Notes under the pieces: generated by a model
Seen by the model: only the letters and a program-made list of their open reading frames with translations
The model's database searches: none
What the model was told of the DNA's origin: nothing
Translations under genes and position numbers: made by a program
Shown here: positions 24,254 through 33,969 of the stretch, piece by piece
Layout: the number at the start of each line of letters is the position of its first letter
Position numbering within the stretch: the stretch's first letter is position 1
Source: Dyella amyloliquefaciens
Lineage (GTDB): Bacteria; Pseudomonadota; Gammaproteobacteria; Xanthomonadales; Rhodanobacteraceae
DNA: 64,000 nucleotides
Direction: 5' to 3'
NCBI RefSeq assembly: GCF_004296575.1
Contig: NZ_SAYT01000002.1
Coordinates: 611,313-675,312 of the forward strand

Positions 24254-27200
24254 ATGAGCCATTTCCTCGATCGCCTGACCTTCCTCACCCGCGTCACATC
24301 GACCTTCGCCGACGGCCATGGCGCCGTGGTCGATGAGGATCGCCGATGGGAAGACGGCTATCGCCATCGCTGGCAGCACGACAAGGTGGTCCGCTCCACG
24401 CACGGCGTGAACTGCACCGGCTCCTGCTCGTGGAAGGTCTATGTCAAGAACGGCCTGATCACCTGGGAAACACAGCAGACCGACTATCCCCGTACACGGC
24501 CTGATCTCCCCAACCATGAGCCGCGCGGCTGCGCTCGCGGCGCGTCATACAGCTGGTATGTCTACTCGTCACAGCGCGTGAAGCATCCGCTGGTCCGCGG
24601 CCGCCTGATGCGCCTGTGGCGCGAAGCGCGCAAGACGCTCGATCCCATCGAGGCATGGGCCTCGATCAGCCAGAACCCTGACCATGCACGGCACTACAAG
24701 AACGCACGTGGCCAGGGAGGCTTCGTTCGAGCCGACTGGGAAACCGCGACGGAAATCATCGCTGCGGCCAACGCCTACACCATCAAGACCTATGGACCCG
24801 ATCGCGTGATCGGCTTCTCGCCCATTCCCGCCATGTCGATGGTGTCGTATGCAGCGGGAGCACGTTATCTGAGCCTGATCGGCGGCGCCTGTCTGTCCTT
24901 CTACGACTGGTACTGCGACCTTCCGCCGGCGAGTCCGCAAATCTGGGGGGAGCAGACCGACGTTCCCGAATCGGCCGACTGGTACAACTCCACCTACCTC
25001 ATGGTGTGGGGCTCCAACGTTCCCCAGACGCGCACACCTGACGCGCATTTCTATACCGAGGTTCGCTACAAGGGCACCAAGACCGTAGCCATCTCCAGCG
25101 ACTTCGGCGAGATGGTGAAGTTCGGCGACATCTGGCTTGCGCCCAAGCAGGGTACCGATGCAGCCCTCGCCATGGCGATGGGGCATGTGGTTCTCAAGGA
25201 ATTCCACGCCACTGGCAAGTCAACGTATTTCAGGGACTACGCCAAGCGTTACACCGATATGCCGATGCTGGTTACGCTGAAACAACATGGCTCATGCCTC
25301 GTACCCGATCACTTCCTGCGGGCATCGCAACTCAGCGATCACGCTGATGGTGCCCATCCAGACTGGAAAACGCTGCTCATCGATGCGAAGACCGGTGCCC
25401 TCGCCGTCCCCAACGGCACCATTGGCTTCCGTTGGGAGCGGACACAGGGCGACGGCGCTCCACCCGGGCGCTGGAATCTCGAGCTGAAGGACGGGGAGCG
25501 CGACGTCGAAGTGGACCCGCAGCTTTCCCTGGTGGACCAGCATGACGACGTGGTCGATGTCGGCTTTCCGTACTTCGGTGCCGACCACGACGCCCTGCTC
25601 ACGCGCCGCGTGCCGGTGCGCCATGTGACGCTCGCCGACGGCACCGTCAGGGCCGTGGCGACCGTCTACGACCTGCAGATGGCGAACTATGGCGTCGACC
25701 AGGGTCTAGGCGGAGCCAACGTCGCCACGTCCTACGACGACGACGTGCCCTGCACGCCGGCATGGCAGGAGAAGCACACCAGCGTGCCCCGCCACCTGGT
25801 CATCCAGGTCGCCCGCGAGTTTGCCGACAATGCCGACCAGACGCGCGGCAAGAGCATGGTGATTGTCGGTGCCGCGCTCAACCACTGGTACCACAACGAC
25901 ATGATCTACCGCGGCATCATCAACCTGCTGGTGATGTGCGGCTGCGTGGGCCAGAGCGGCGGCGGCTGGGCCCACTACGTCGGACAGGAAAAGCTCCGGC
26001 CGCAATTCGGCTGGGCCCCGCTTTCATTTGCGCTGGACTGGTCACGCCCGCCGCGGCAGATGAACGGCACCTCGTTCTTCTACAACCATACCAGCCAATG
26101 GCGGCACGAAAAACTTTCGCTGGACGAGATTCTCGCGCCCACGGCTGATCGTACGCGCTATGACGGCCTCTCACTGCTGGATCTCAACGCCAAATCCGAG
26201 CGCATGGGCTGGTTGCCTTCCGCACCGCAGCTGGGTGCCAACCCCCTGGACCTGGTGACCCAGGCACAGGAGGCGGGCAAAGACCCAGTCGCTTACGTGG
26301 TAGAGAGTCTGACATCGGGCGCCCTGAAGTTTGCCTGCGACGAGCCCGACAACCCCGCCAATTTTCCCCGCAACATGTTCGTGTGGCGCTCCAACATTCT
26401 CGGCAGCGCCGGCAAGGGACACGAATACTTCCTCAAATACCTGCTAGGCACGCAGAACGCGGTCTTCAGCGACGAGAACACGGCCATCAAACCGTCGCAG
26501 GTCGAAGTACGCGAAGCTGCCGAAGGCAAGCTCGACCTGCTGACCGTGCTCGATTTCCGCATGAGCACCACCTGCCTCTATGCCGACATCGTGCTGCCGA
26601 CGGCAACCTGGTACGAAAAGGACGACCTCAACACCTCGGATATGCATCCCTTCATTCATCCGTTGAGCGAGGCCGTGCAACCGCTGTGGGAGAGCCGCAC
26701 CGATTGGGAGATCTACAAGACCATCGCGCGCAAGTTCAGCGAACTGGCCGGCCCCTACCTCGGCACGCGCAAGGACCTGGTCTGCACGCCGCTGCTGCAC
26801 GACACGCCCAGCGAACTTGGCCAGGCCTTCGAGCCGCGCGACTGGCGGCTTGGCGAATGCGATCTTGTTCCCGGCAAGACCGCGCCAGCCATGACGGTGG
26901 TCGAACGCAATTACGGGGACATCTACCGCAAGTTCACTTCCGTCGGCCCCTTGCTCGAGACCCTGGGCAACGGCGGCAAGGGCATCAGCTGGGACACCCG
27001 TCACGAAGTACATGACATAGCGGGACTCACGCGCGTGGTAACGGAAGATGGCGTGTCCCGCGGCCGTCCGCGATTGGAGACGGCCATCGATGCCGCGGAA
27101 ATGATCCTTACCCTGGCGCCGGAAACCAACGGACACGTCGCGGTGAAAGCGTGGCAGGCCCTATCGAAAATCACCGGCCGCGAACACAGCCACCTCGCCC

Positions 27201-27973
27201 TCGGTCGCGAACACGACCGGCTCCGCTTCCGTGATGTGCAGGCACAACCCCGCAAGATCATTTCCGCTCCCACCTGGTCCGGGCTCGAATCGGAGGAAGT
27301 GAGCTACAACGCCGGCTATACGAACGTGCACGAACTGATCCCCTGGCGCACGCTCACCGGCCGCCAGCAGTTCTACCAGGACCATCGCTGGATGCTGGAC
27401 TTCGGCGAAGGCTCCTGCACCTACAAGCCCGCCATCGACACCAAGACGGTGACACCGATGCTGGCCAGGCAACCCAACGGCCACCCCGAGCTCGTGCTCA
27501 ACTGGATCACGCCGCACCAGAAGTGGGGCATCCATTCCACGTACTCGGACAACCTGCGCATGCTCACGCTCTCACGCGGCGGCCCCCATGTCTGGATTTC
27601 CGAGGCGGAAGCGAAGGAAGCCGGCCTCAAGGACAACGACTGGGTCGAGGTATTCAACCTCAACGGCACGCTCACTGCCCGTCTTGTGGTGAGCCAACGC
27701 GTGCCACGCGGCATGTGCCTCATGTACCACGCCCAGGAAAAGATCGTGAACGTACCGGGCGCCGAAACTTCGGGCATGCGCGGCGGCATCCACAACTCGG
27801 TGACCCGCACCGTGATCAAACCCACGCACATGATCGGCGGCTATGCGCAGCAGGCGTACGGCTTCAACTACTACGGCACGGTCGGCAGCAATCGCGACGA
27901 ATTCGTGATCCTTCGCAAGATGAGCAAGGTGGAATGGCTTGAAGACGCCATCGCCGGGGAGGCTGGCCAATGA
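24254..27973 (+). CDS. narG: Respiratory nitrate reductase alpha subunit
   Basis: NarG is the cytoplasm-facing catalytic subunit that reduces nitrate to nitrite at a Mo-bisMGD centre. The 1239-residue protein (E. coli 1247) is highly conserved. Residues about 50-58 give the FS0 cluster (HGVNCTGSCSWKVY; one His and Cys ligands), then YPRTRPDLPNHEPRGCARGA. The Mo ligand is the Asp in ESADWYNSTYLMVWGSNVPQ. Cofactor contacts include YYGTVGSNRDEF at the end. The N-terminus carries no twin-arginine export signal, as usual for NarG. AGGAG lies six bases before the ATG. The stop overlaps narH by four bases. It needs the Moco genes on the other side of the narK1 promoter region. Confidence 0.98.
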   Translation: MSHFLDRLTFLTRVTSTFADGHGAVVDEDRRWEDGYRHRWQHDKVVRSTHGVNCTGSCSWKVYVKNGLITWETQQTDYPRTRPDLPNHEPRGCARGASYSWYVYSSQRVKHPLVRGRLMRLWREARKTLDPIEAWASISQNPDHARHYKNARGQGGFVRADWETATEIIAAANAYTIKTYGPDRVIGFSPIPAMSMVSYAAGARYLSLIGGACLSFYDWYCDLPPASPQIWGEQTDVPESADWYNSTYLMVWGSNVPQTRTPDAHFYTEVRYKGTKTVAISSDFGEMVKFGDIWLAPKQGTDAALAMAMGHVVLKEFHATGKSTYFRDYAKRYTDMPMLVTLKQHGSCLVPDHFLRASQLSDHADGAHPDWKTLLIDAKTGALAVPNGTIGFRWERTQGDGAPPGRWNLELKDGERDVEVDPQLSLVDQHDDVVDVGFPYFGADHDALLTRRVPVRHVTLADGTVRAVATVYDLQMANYGVDQGLGGANVATSYDDDVPCTPAWQEKHTSVPRHLVIQVAREFADNADQTRGKSMVIVGAALNHWYHNDMIYRGIINLLVMCGCVGQSGGGWAHYVGQEKLRPQFGWAPLSFALDWSRPPRQMNGTSFFYNHTSQWRHEKLSLDEILAPTADRTRYDGLSLLDLNAKSERMGWLPSAPQLGANPLDLVTQAQEAGKDPVAYVVESLTSGALKFACDEPDNPANFPRNMFVWRSNILGSAGKGHEYFLKYLLGTQNAVFSDENTAIKPSQVEVREAAEGKLDLLTVLDFRMSTTCLYADIVLPTATWYEKDDLNTSDMHPFIHPLSEAVQPLWESRTDWEIYKTIARKFSELAGPYLGTRKDLVCTPLLHDTPSELGQAFEPRDWRLGECDLVPGKTAPAMTVVERNYGDIYRKFTSVGPLLETLGNGGKGISWDTRHEVHDIAGLTRVVTEDGVSRGRPRLETAIDAAEMILTLAPETNGHVAVKAWQALSKITGREHSHLALGREHDRLRFRDVQAQPRKIISAPTWSGLESEEVSYNAGYTNVHELIPWRTLTGRQQFYQDHRWMLDFGEGSCTYKPAIDTKTVTPMLARQPNGHPELVLNWITPHQKWGIHSTYSDNLRMLTLSRGGPHVWISEAEAKEAGLKDNDWVEVFNLNGTLTARLVVSQRVPRGMCLMYHAQEKIVNVPGAETSGMRGGIHNSVTRTVIKPTHMIGGYAQQAYGFNYYGTVGSNRDEFVILRKMSKVEWLEDAIAGEAGQ

Positions 27974-29511
27974 AGATCCGTGCTCAGGTTGCCATGGTGC
28001 TCAACCTCGACAAATGCATCGGTTGCCACACCTGTTCCGTCACCTGCAAGAACGTCTGGACGTCGCGCGACGGCGTCGAATACGCCTGGTTCAACAACGT
28101 TGAAACCAAACCCGGCATCGGCTATCCCAAGGAGTGGGAGAACCAGGCCAAATGGCGCGGCGGCTGGACCCGCGATGCCGACGGCAAGCTGCGCCCGCGC
28201 CAGGGCGGCAAGCTGCGGATACTGGGCAACCTGTTCGCCAACCCCAACCTGCCACAGATCGACGACTACTACGAACCGTTCACTTACGACTACGAGCGTC
28301 TTCAGAACGCTCCCCTGTCGCAGACCCCTCCGACGGCTCGCCCGGTGTCGGCCATCACCGGCAAGAAGATGGACAAGATCGAATGGGGACCCAACTGGGA
28401 AGACGATCTCGGCGGCGAGTTCGAATCGCGAAGCCGTGACCCGCTGTTCGAAGACGTGCAGAAGGAGATGTACGCCAGCTTCGAAAATACCTTCATGATG
28501 TATCTGCCACGGCTCTGCGAGCATTGCCTCAACCCGACCTGCGTAGCGTCCTGCCCTTCCGGCTCCGTCTACAAGCGCGAAGACGACGGCATCGTGCTGG
28601 TCGATCAGGACAAGTGCCGCGGCTGGCGCATGTGCATCAGCGGCTGTCCCTACAAAAAGATCTACTACAACTGGAAGAGCGGCAAGGCGGAAAAATGCAC
28701 GTTCTGCTTTCCCCGCCTTGAGGCCGGTCAGCCCACGGTTTGCTCGGAAACCTGCGTTGGCCGCATACGCTACCTCGGTGTCATGCTGTACGACGCCGAC
28801 CGTATCGCCGAGGCCGCAGCAACTCGCGACGAGCGCGATCTGTACCAGGCGCAGCTGGACGTATTCCTCGACCCGCACGCCCCCGAGGTGCAAGCCGAAG
28901 CGCTACGGCAGGGCATTGCCCAGAGCTGGATCGACGCCGCAAAGCGCTCACCCGTCTACCGGATGGCCTGCGAGTGGAAGGTCGCCTTTCCCTTGCATCC
29001 GGAATACCGGACGCTACCGATGGTCTGGTACGTCCCGCCCCTGTCGCCCATCCAGACGGCCGCCAAGGCCGGCCACATGGGCATGAATGGCATCATCCCC
29101 GATGTGGCCAGCCTGCGTATTCCCCTGCGCTATCTCGCCAACCTGCTGACTGCGGGTCGCGAGCAACCCGTCGTCCAGGCGCTCGAACGCATGCTGGCGA
29201 TGCGCGCCTACAAGCGCGCACAGACGGTCCACGGCGCTTGCGACGAGGCGGTGCTGGAGCAAGTCGGCCTGACGGCGGCGCAGGTCGAGGACATGTACCA
29301 GACCATGGCCATTGCCAACTACGAGGATCGTTTCGTTGTGCCCTCCTCGCACAAGGAAACGGCTGAAGACAGCTTCAATGAAAAGGGAAGCTGCGGATTC
29401 ACCTTCGGCAACGGCTGTTCGGGGGGCGCCTCACCCGGCTCACTGTTCGCCCTGCGACCACGAGGGACCAGCCACTCCCCGTCAAGGAAGAAACCGGAGA
29501 CCCCCACATGA
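27970..29511 (+). CDS. narH: Respiratory nitrate reductase beta subunit
   Basis: NarH carries electrons from the NarI hemes to NarG through four iron-sulfur clusters. The 513-residue protein opens MKIRAQVAMVLNLDKCIGCH and has the ligand groups CIGCHTCSVTC (about residues 16-26), CEHCLNPTCVASCPSG (about 184-200), CRGWRMCISGCPYKK (about 217-231; the Trp in place of one Cys gives the [3Fe-4S] cluster) and CTFCFPRLEAGQPTVCSETC. The C-terminal end (ALRPRGTSHSPSRKK) differs from E. coli. It overlaps narG and narJ by four bases each, so the three subunits are co-translated. Confidence 0.98.
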   Translation: MKIRAQVAMVLNLDKCIGCHTCSVTCKNVWTSRDGVEYAWFNNVETKPGIGYPKEWENQAKWRGGWTRDADGKLRPRQGGKLRILGNLFANPNLPQIDDYYEPFTYDYERLQNAPLSQTPPTARPVSAITGKKMDKIEWGPNWEDDLGGEFESRSRDPLFEDVQKEMYASFENTFMMYLPRLCEHCLNPTCVASCPSGSVYKREDDGIVLVDQDKCRGWRMCISGCPYKKIYYNWKSGKAEKCTFCFPRLEAGQPTVCSETCVGRIRYLGVMLYDADRIAEAAATRDERDLYQAQLDVFLDPHAPEVQAEALRQGIAQSWIDAAKRSPVYRMACEWKVAFPLHPEYRTLPMVWYVPPLSPIQTAAKAGHMGMNGIIPDVASLRIPLRYLANLLTAGREQPVVQALERMLAMRAYKRAQTVHGACDEAVLEQVGLTAAQVEDMYQTMAIANYEDRFVVPSSHKETAEDSFNEKGSCGFTFGNGCSGGASPGSLFALRPRGTSHSPSRKKPETPT

Positions 29512-30203
29512 ACACCGCCGGACACCCGACCGGTCCGCAGAAGGACGGTCGCATCTACCATCTCGCATCGGCTCTGCTTGCTTATCCGGAGCCGCGGCTG
29601 ATCGCCGGACTGCCGGACATCGAGGCATACCTGGCCGACCGGCCCACCGTGCGCGACATATTGGCGCCATTGCTGGCTCACCTGCACAACGATGACCTGA
29701 TCGACCTGCAGGAACGCTACGTCGCCACGTTCGATCGGCATCCGGGATGCGCGCTGTATCTGTTCGAACACATACATGGCGAAGGCCGGGATCGCGGACA
29801 AGCCATGGTCGACCTCCTCAATGAGTATCGTCGCCACGGCTGGGCCCCCAGCGCACATGAGCTGCCGGACCATATTCCGGTCTTTCTCGAGTTCCTTGGC
29901 GTGCGTTCCACGGAGGCGGGCGAAGACGACGCTGCCCGCTGGCTGGGTGAAGCCATACACATTCTCGCCGCCATCGGGGATCGCCTGGCCCGCGAAACGA
30001 GTCCCTATGCGGCAGTCTTCACCTTGCTGCGTACGCTGACGCCCATCCAGCCAAGACAGCAACCCGAACCGCCCGTCAGGGACATGGATGAAGCCATGGA
30101 GCGCTTTGGCCCGGGCGTGGATGGCGTGGAGCCGCTGCTGGCTCCCGCCGCATGCCAGGCGGATCCGTTCCGCCCGCATCCCCGCTCCACTCCTTCCGCG
30201 TAG
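29508..30203 (+). CDS. narJ: Nitrate reductase assembly chaperone NarJ
   Basis: NarJ is a TorD-family cytoplasmic chaperone that binds apo-NarGH until Moco is inserted and the complex docks on NarI; it is not part of the final enzyme. The 231-residue, mostly helical protein has the family segments IYHLASALLAYPEPRLIAGL, RYVATFDRHPGCALYLFEHI, the conserved HGEGRDRGQAMVDLL, and ELPDHIPVFLEFLGV. It overlaps narH by four bases and is followed by narI after 13 bases. Confidence 0.95.
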   Translation: MNTAGHPTGPQKDGRIYHLASALLAYPEPRLIAGLPDIEAYLADRPTVRDILAPLLAHLHNDDLIDLQERYVATFDRHPGCALYLFEHIHGEGRDRGQAMVDLLNEYRRHGWAPSAHELPDHIPVFLEFLGVRSTEAGEDDAARWLGEAIHILAAIGDRLARETSPYAAVFTLLRTLTPIQPRQQPEPPVRDMDEAMERFGPGVDGVEPLLAPAACQADPFRPHPRSTPSA

Positions 30204-30216
30204 CGAGGCGCCCGCC

Positions 30217-30900
30217 ATGTCCCTCCTTCATTCATTTCTGTTCGGCGTCTACCCCTATATCGCCGCGACGGTCTTCCTGCTGGGCAGTCTGATCCGCTTC
30301 GAACGCGAGCAGTACACGTGGAAGAGCGACAGCTCGCAGCTGCTCTACCACGGACGACTTCGACTCGGCAGCATCCTGTTCCACGTCGGCATCCTAGGTC
30401 TGTTCCTCGGTCATCTGGTCGGCCTGCTGACGCCCGTCGCCTTCTGGGACGCACTCGGCATATCGCATGGATTCAAGCAGCAAGTGGCGATGGTCGCCGG
30501 TGGCGTCATGGGGACACTCTGTCTGATCGGCTTGGTGATCCTGCTTCAGCGACGCCTTGCCCACGCACGCCTGGCGGCGGTCACCACACGGGGCGACAAA
30601 CTGCTGCTCGCATGGTTGCTGATCACGCTACTGCTTGGCCTGTCGACCATTGCCGTGTCTGCGGAACACCTCGACGGCCACGTCATGGTGCAACTCATGG
30701 CCTGGGCCCAGCACGTGACGACGTTCCGGGGTGATGCATCCAGTTACATCGTCGACATTCCCCTGGTCTACAAGGCGCATTTGTTCATGGGTCTAACGCT
30801 GTTCCTGATCTTCCCGTTCACGCGACTCGTGCACGTGTGGAGTGGCCTGGCCTCGGTGACCTACCTGGGTCGCGCGTGGCAGCTGGTACGTCCTCGCTGA
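30217..30900 (+). CDS. narI: Respiratory nitrate reductase gamma subunit (cytochrome b)
   Basis: NarI anchors NarGH to the inner membrane and oxidises quinol with two b hemes. It has 227 residues (E. coli 225). Five membrane segments are visible: YPYIAATVFLLGSLIRF, ILFHVGILGLFLGHLVGLL, VAMVAGGVMGTLCLIGLVIL, LLLAWLLITLLLGLSTIAV and AHLFMGLTLFLIFPFTRLVH. Heme-ligand His residues are in FHVGILGLFLGH near residues 54-65 and in the last two helices (KAHLF, RLVHVW). The ATG at 30217 is the match to the family N-terminus; the frame upstream overlaps narJ. Confidence 0.97.
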   Translation: MSLLHSFLFGVYPYIAATVFLLGSLIRFEREQYTWKSDSSQLLYHGRLRLGSILFHVGILGLFLGHLVGLLTPVAFWDALGISHGFKQQVAMVAGGVMGTLCLIGLVILLQRRLAHARLAAVTTRGDKLLLAWLLITLLLGLSTIAVSAEHLDGHVMVQLMAWAQHVTTFRGDASSYIVDIPLVYKAHLFMGLTLFLIFPFTRLVHVWSGLASVTYLGRAWQLVRPR

Positions 30901-31289
30901 ACGTCAACGTTGCGAATCCTCCGAGAACCTCGGACCCATCGCTGCGGTCCGCACGCAAGCGCCTGGAGGTTGGGGCGGCGTCATGCCTCCAGTGACGCCG
31001 TGCCGCATCGATAAGGTGGATGGCGTCACGTAACCTCGGGTGGAAGGTCAGAGGACGGGACGTCCTTCCCGGAATGACGCTCGCCGCGCCATCGATGAGG
31101 TCAGCAGCTCCGGATGGCGGAGCTACGACGACATTCCTGCCATCGGGGCCGGAGTGCCTCATGGATAGCGGTTACCTGCGGGATCACGGGACATCTGGAC
31201 ATCACCATCCCCGTCGATCCATCCGGCCTGGGATCCCGCCGACATCAGGAATGACGCGGGCAACGCTGGTTGTCGCGGGGTGGAACGCC
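30901..31289. other. Non-coding spacer between narI and narX with inverted-repeat remnants
   Basis: No convincing gene is seen in these 389 bp. GGCGTCA/TGACGCC (30977-30999) and AGCTCCG/CGGAGCT (31106-31124) form hairpins, and GGAATGACGC occurs twice (near 31071 and 31248) as a direct repeat. The pattern looks like a worn interspersed repeat. It may also contain a separate narX promoter. Confidence 0.5.
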
Positions 31290-33266
31290 GTGATCGACAT
31301 TTCTGCCACAGCGGCGCATGAGCCCACCGACCCGGTTGGCGTGCAAGCCAACGTACCGGCACCAAGGGAACAGCTCTCCACGCGGATCATTGCCGTATCC
31401 CTGGCGGCGCTGATTTTGGTGCTGGGGATGATCTTCAGCACGCTCCTGTTGTCGTGGAAGCTCGAGGGTGCGGGTGCCGCGATCAACGATGCAGGCAGCC
31501 TGCGCATGCGGGCCAACCGCATGGCCATAGAACTGGTGGCCACACGCTCAGGCCGACCCAACGGCCTGCAAGAGCAGATGACGCAATTTGAAGACACCCT
31601 GGCGCGCCTGCGCGACGGCAATCCGGCCCGACCGTTGTTCCTTCCCGATGAGCCATCCCTGCGAGGCCAGCTCGATCGCGTGGCGCATCAGTGGCACGAC
31701 ACGGTCAGACCAGCACTCATGGACGACGCGCGTCGTCCATACGATGACTCCGGCACGTACCTGGCGATGCTCCCGGGCTTCGTCGGCGAGGCCGACAAGC
31801 TCGTGCGGATGATCGAGCAGGACAATACGCAGAAGACCGCCCTGCTTCGCCTGTCGCAGATCCTGCTTGCGCTACTGGCCTGCATAGGCACGGCGGCCAT
31901 GATCCATCTGCTCTATCTGTGGATCATTCGTCCCGTGCGTAGTCTGCAGGATGGCCTCAACCGTATGGCCGAACGCGATTTCACCGTGCGTCTTCCGGTA
32001 GAGACACGTGACGAGTTCGGTCAGCTTGTCCTTGGGTTCAATCGCATGGCAGGAGAGCTGCAGGGCCTCTATGCCGACCTCGAACGGCGCGTGGAGGACA
32101 AGACCGCGGAGCTGGCCGCTCGCAATCATGCACTGGCTTCCCTCTATGACATGACCACCTTTCTGAGCGAGCCCCACGACGTTGAAACGATGTGTCGCGG
32201 ATTCCTTCAGAGGGTGATGGCCCAGTTCGATGCCAACGGCGGCAGCCTGCGCATACTCAACCCCAGTGAAGACAAGCTCCATCTGGTGGTATCCGAGGGA
32301 TTCCCGCCCACGTGGCCTGCGACCGAACACTGCATGACGGTCGATGCCTGCTTATGCGGCGCCCCGGTACGGTTGGGTACGCCTTTGGTGCGCGACCTTC
32401 AGGCGACGACGACACAAACGGACCAGGGACGCTATCCATGCCTGCGGCTGGGCCTGGCAGGCCTGTGGGTCTTTCGAATCGGTGCACGGCATGATGCCGA
32501 GGGATCGTTTTCGCTGCACTTCCGTACGCCCCGAGGCCTGTCGCCTGCCGAATCCGACCTGCTCGAAACGCTGGGCCACCATCTGGGTGTGGCCATCAAT
32601 CACCAGCGCCTCTCGGCAAGTGCACGCCAGCTTGCCGTCGTGGAGGAACGCAATCTCGTCGCGCAGGGGCTGCACGACAGCATCGCGCAGGCGCTCAACT
32701 ACCTGAACCTGCAGATCCAGATGCTGGCCGATGCCATTGCGACGGGCAATCTGCACGACGTGCACGCCATCGTGCCCCGGTTGCGACGGGGCGTGGAAGA
32801 AAGCTATCAGGATGTTCGCGAGCTCCTCGCGAATTTCCGCACCAAGCTCGGCCACGGCAACCTTAGGCTGGCCATCGAAGACACCATCGAGCGGTTCCAG
32901 CGCCAGAGCAGCGTCAAGGCGACGCTCCGCTTTACCGATGACGGTGGTACCCCCATGGCGCTCGAACAACAGTTGCAGGTGCTTTTCATCCTGCAGGAGG
33001 CGCTTTCCAACGTCAGGAAGCACGCCATGGCCAGCCAGGTCATCGTCGACGTACGGGACGGGCCCGACTTTACGCTCGCCATCGAAGACAACGGCCGCGG
33101 CTACGACCCGGCGATCGTCTTCGCCGGAGATCAGTTGCATGTGGGCCTGAGCATCATGCTCGAGCGCGCCGACCGACTGCATGCGCGACTGCAACTCCAC
33201 GGCGTCCTCGAACGCGGTGCATCGGTGCGCCTGACGCTACCGGAAAACAACCGCCAGCCGGCCTGA
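31290..33266 (+). CDS. narX: Nitrate/nitrite sensor histidine kinase NarX
   Basis: This 658-residue membrane kinase senses periplasmic nitrate. Domains in order, numbered from the GTG at 31290: helix 1 (about 33-55), a periplasmic region opening with the nitrate-binding P-box (INDAGSLRMRANRMAIEL, about 64-81), helix 2 (about 190-213), HAMP (RPVRSLQDGLNRMAERDF), a signalling helix, and a central module with Cys at about 348, 354, 356 and 384. Then comes an HPK7-type kinase with phospho-acceptor His in LHDSIAQALNYLNLQI (about 462), an N-box LQEALSNVRKHA and a G-box IEDNGRGYDP. The start is uncertain; an in-frame ATG at 31251 is possible, and longer frames lie in repeat-like DNA. narL follows after 28 bp. 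Confidence 0.93.
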   Translation: MIDISATAAHEPTDPVGVQANVPAPREQLSTRIIAVSLAALILVLGMIFSTLLLSWKLEGAGAAINDAGSLRMRANRMAIELVATRSGRPNGLQEQMTQFEDTLARLRDGNPARPLFLPDEPSLRGQLDRVAHQWHDTVRPALMDDARRPYDDSGTYLAMLPGFVGEADKLVRMIEQDNTQKTALLRLSQILLALLACIGTAAMIHLLYLWIIRPVRSLQDGLNRMAERDFTVRLPVETRDEFGQLVLGFNRMAGELQGLYADLERRVEDKTAELAARNHALASLYDMTTFLSEPHDVETMCRGFLQRVMAQFDANGGSLRILNPSEDKLHLVVSEGFPPTWPATEHCMTVDACLCGAPVRLGTPLVRDLQATTTQTDQGRYPCLRLGLAGLWVFRIGARHDAEGSFSLHFRTPRGLSPAESDLLETLGHHLGVAINHQRLSASARQLAVVEERNLVAQGLHDSIAQALNYLNLQIQMLADAIATGNLHDVHAIVPRLRRGVEESYQDVRELLANFRTKLGHGNLRLAIEDTIERFQRQSSVKATLRFTDDGGTPMALEQQLQVLFILQEALSNVRKHAMASQVIVDVRDGPDFTLAIEDNGRGYDPAIVFAGDQLHVGLSIMLERADRLHARLQLHGVLERGASVRLTLPENNRQPA

Positions 33267-33294
33267 CCCAATCCACCGATAGACGGACTTTCCC

Positions 33295-33963
33295 ATGCCC
33301 ATTCGCGTACTCCTGATCGATGACCACGCCCTGTTCCGCTCCGGCATTCGGCTCCTGCTCGAACGGCAGGCGGACATCGATGTCGTGGACGAAGCTGCGG
33401 ACGGACTGGAGGGCATCAAGCGAGCCAAACGGCACCGGCCCGACGTGATCCTGCTGGACCTGAACATGCCAGGTTTGTCCGGCATCGAAACCCTGCAGCT
33501 GTTGATCCAGGACGTGCCCGACGCCGCCGTGGTGATCCTCACCGTATCGGAAGACGCCGAAGAGCTCGTCACGGCCCTGCGCACGGGGGCGAGCGGATAC
33601 CTGGTGAAGAACATCGAAACGGAAACCTTGGTCACCGGCATCCGCAAGGCGGCCACGGGCGCCTCGGTCATCGCCGACGACATGACCGCCAAGCTTGTGG
33701 CCCAGCTTCGCTCCGCCGCCAGGCCTGCTCCCGCGCCCCAACCTGCCGGCGCGGCAGATCGGCTCACCGCGCGCGAGCACGTGATAGTTCGCGGTGTTGC
33801 ACGCGGTGAGAGCAACAAGGAAATCGCTCGTTGCCTCAACGTGGCCGAAAGTACGGTCAAGGCTCACGTGCAGAACATCCTGAAGAAGCTCAACCTCAAC
33901 AGCCGCGTACAAATGGCCGTCTATGCGGTTGAACGCGGCCTGCATGACGAAGACCCGACTTGA
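33295..33963 (+). CDS. narL: Nitrate response regulator NarL
   Basis: NarL is the DNA-binding partner of NarX. The 222-residue protein has a receiver domain with the acidic pair in LLIDDHALFRSG, phospho-acceptor Asp in DVILLDLNMPGLSGIE (about residue 59), conserved Thr in VVILTVSEDAEEL and Lys in SGYLVKNIE. A Pro/Ala linker follows, then a LuxR/FixJ-type helix-turn-helix (LTAREHVIVRGVARGESNKE ... STVKAHVQNILKKLNL, about 156-205). Its stop codon lies inside the palindrome at 33954-33969. It probably activates narK1K2GHJI with nitrate; I could not find convincing paired NarL heptamers. Confidence 0.95.
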   Translation: MPIRVLLIDDHALFRSGIRLLLERQADIDVVDEAADGLEGIKRAKRHRPDVILLDLNMPGLSGIETLQLLIQDVPDAAVVILTVSEDAEELVTALRTGASGYLVKNIETETLVTGIRKAATGASVIADDMTAKLVAQLRSAARPAPAPQPAGAADRLTAREHVIVRGVARGESNKEIARCLNVAESTVKAHVQNILKKLNLNSRVQMAVYAVERGLHDEDPT

Positions 33964-33969
33964 GTCGGG
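33954..33969. repeat. CCCGACTTGAGTCGGG palindrome at the end of narL
   Basis: A 7-bp perfect inverted repeat (CCCGACT/AGTCGGG) with a 2-base centre spans the narL stop codon. It is one of three CGACYTRRGTCGGG sites in the nitrate region. No T run follows, so a terminator role is unlikely. Confidence 0.6.
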
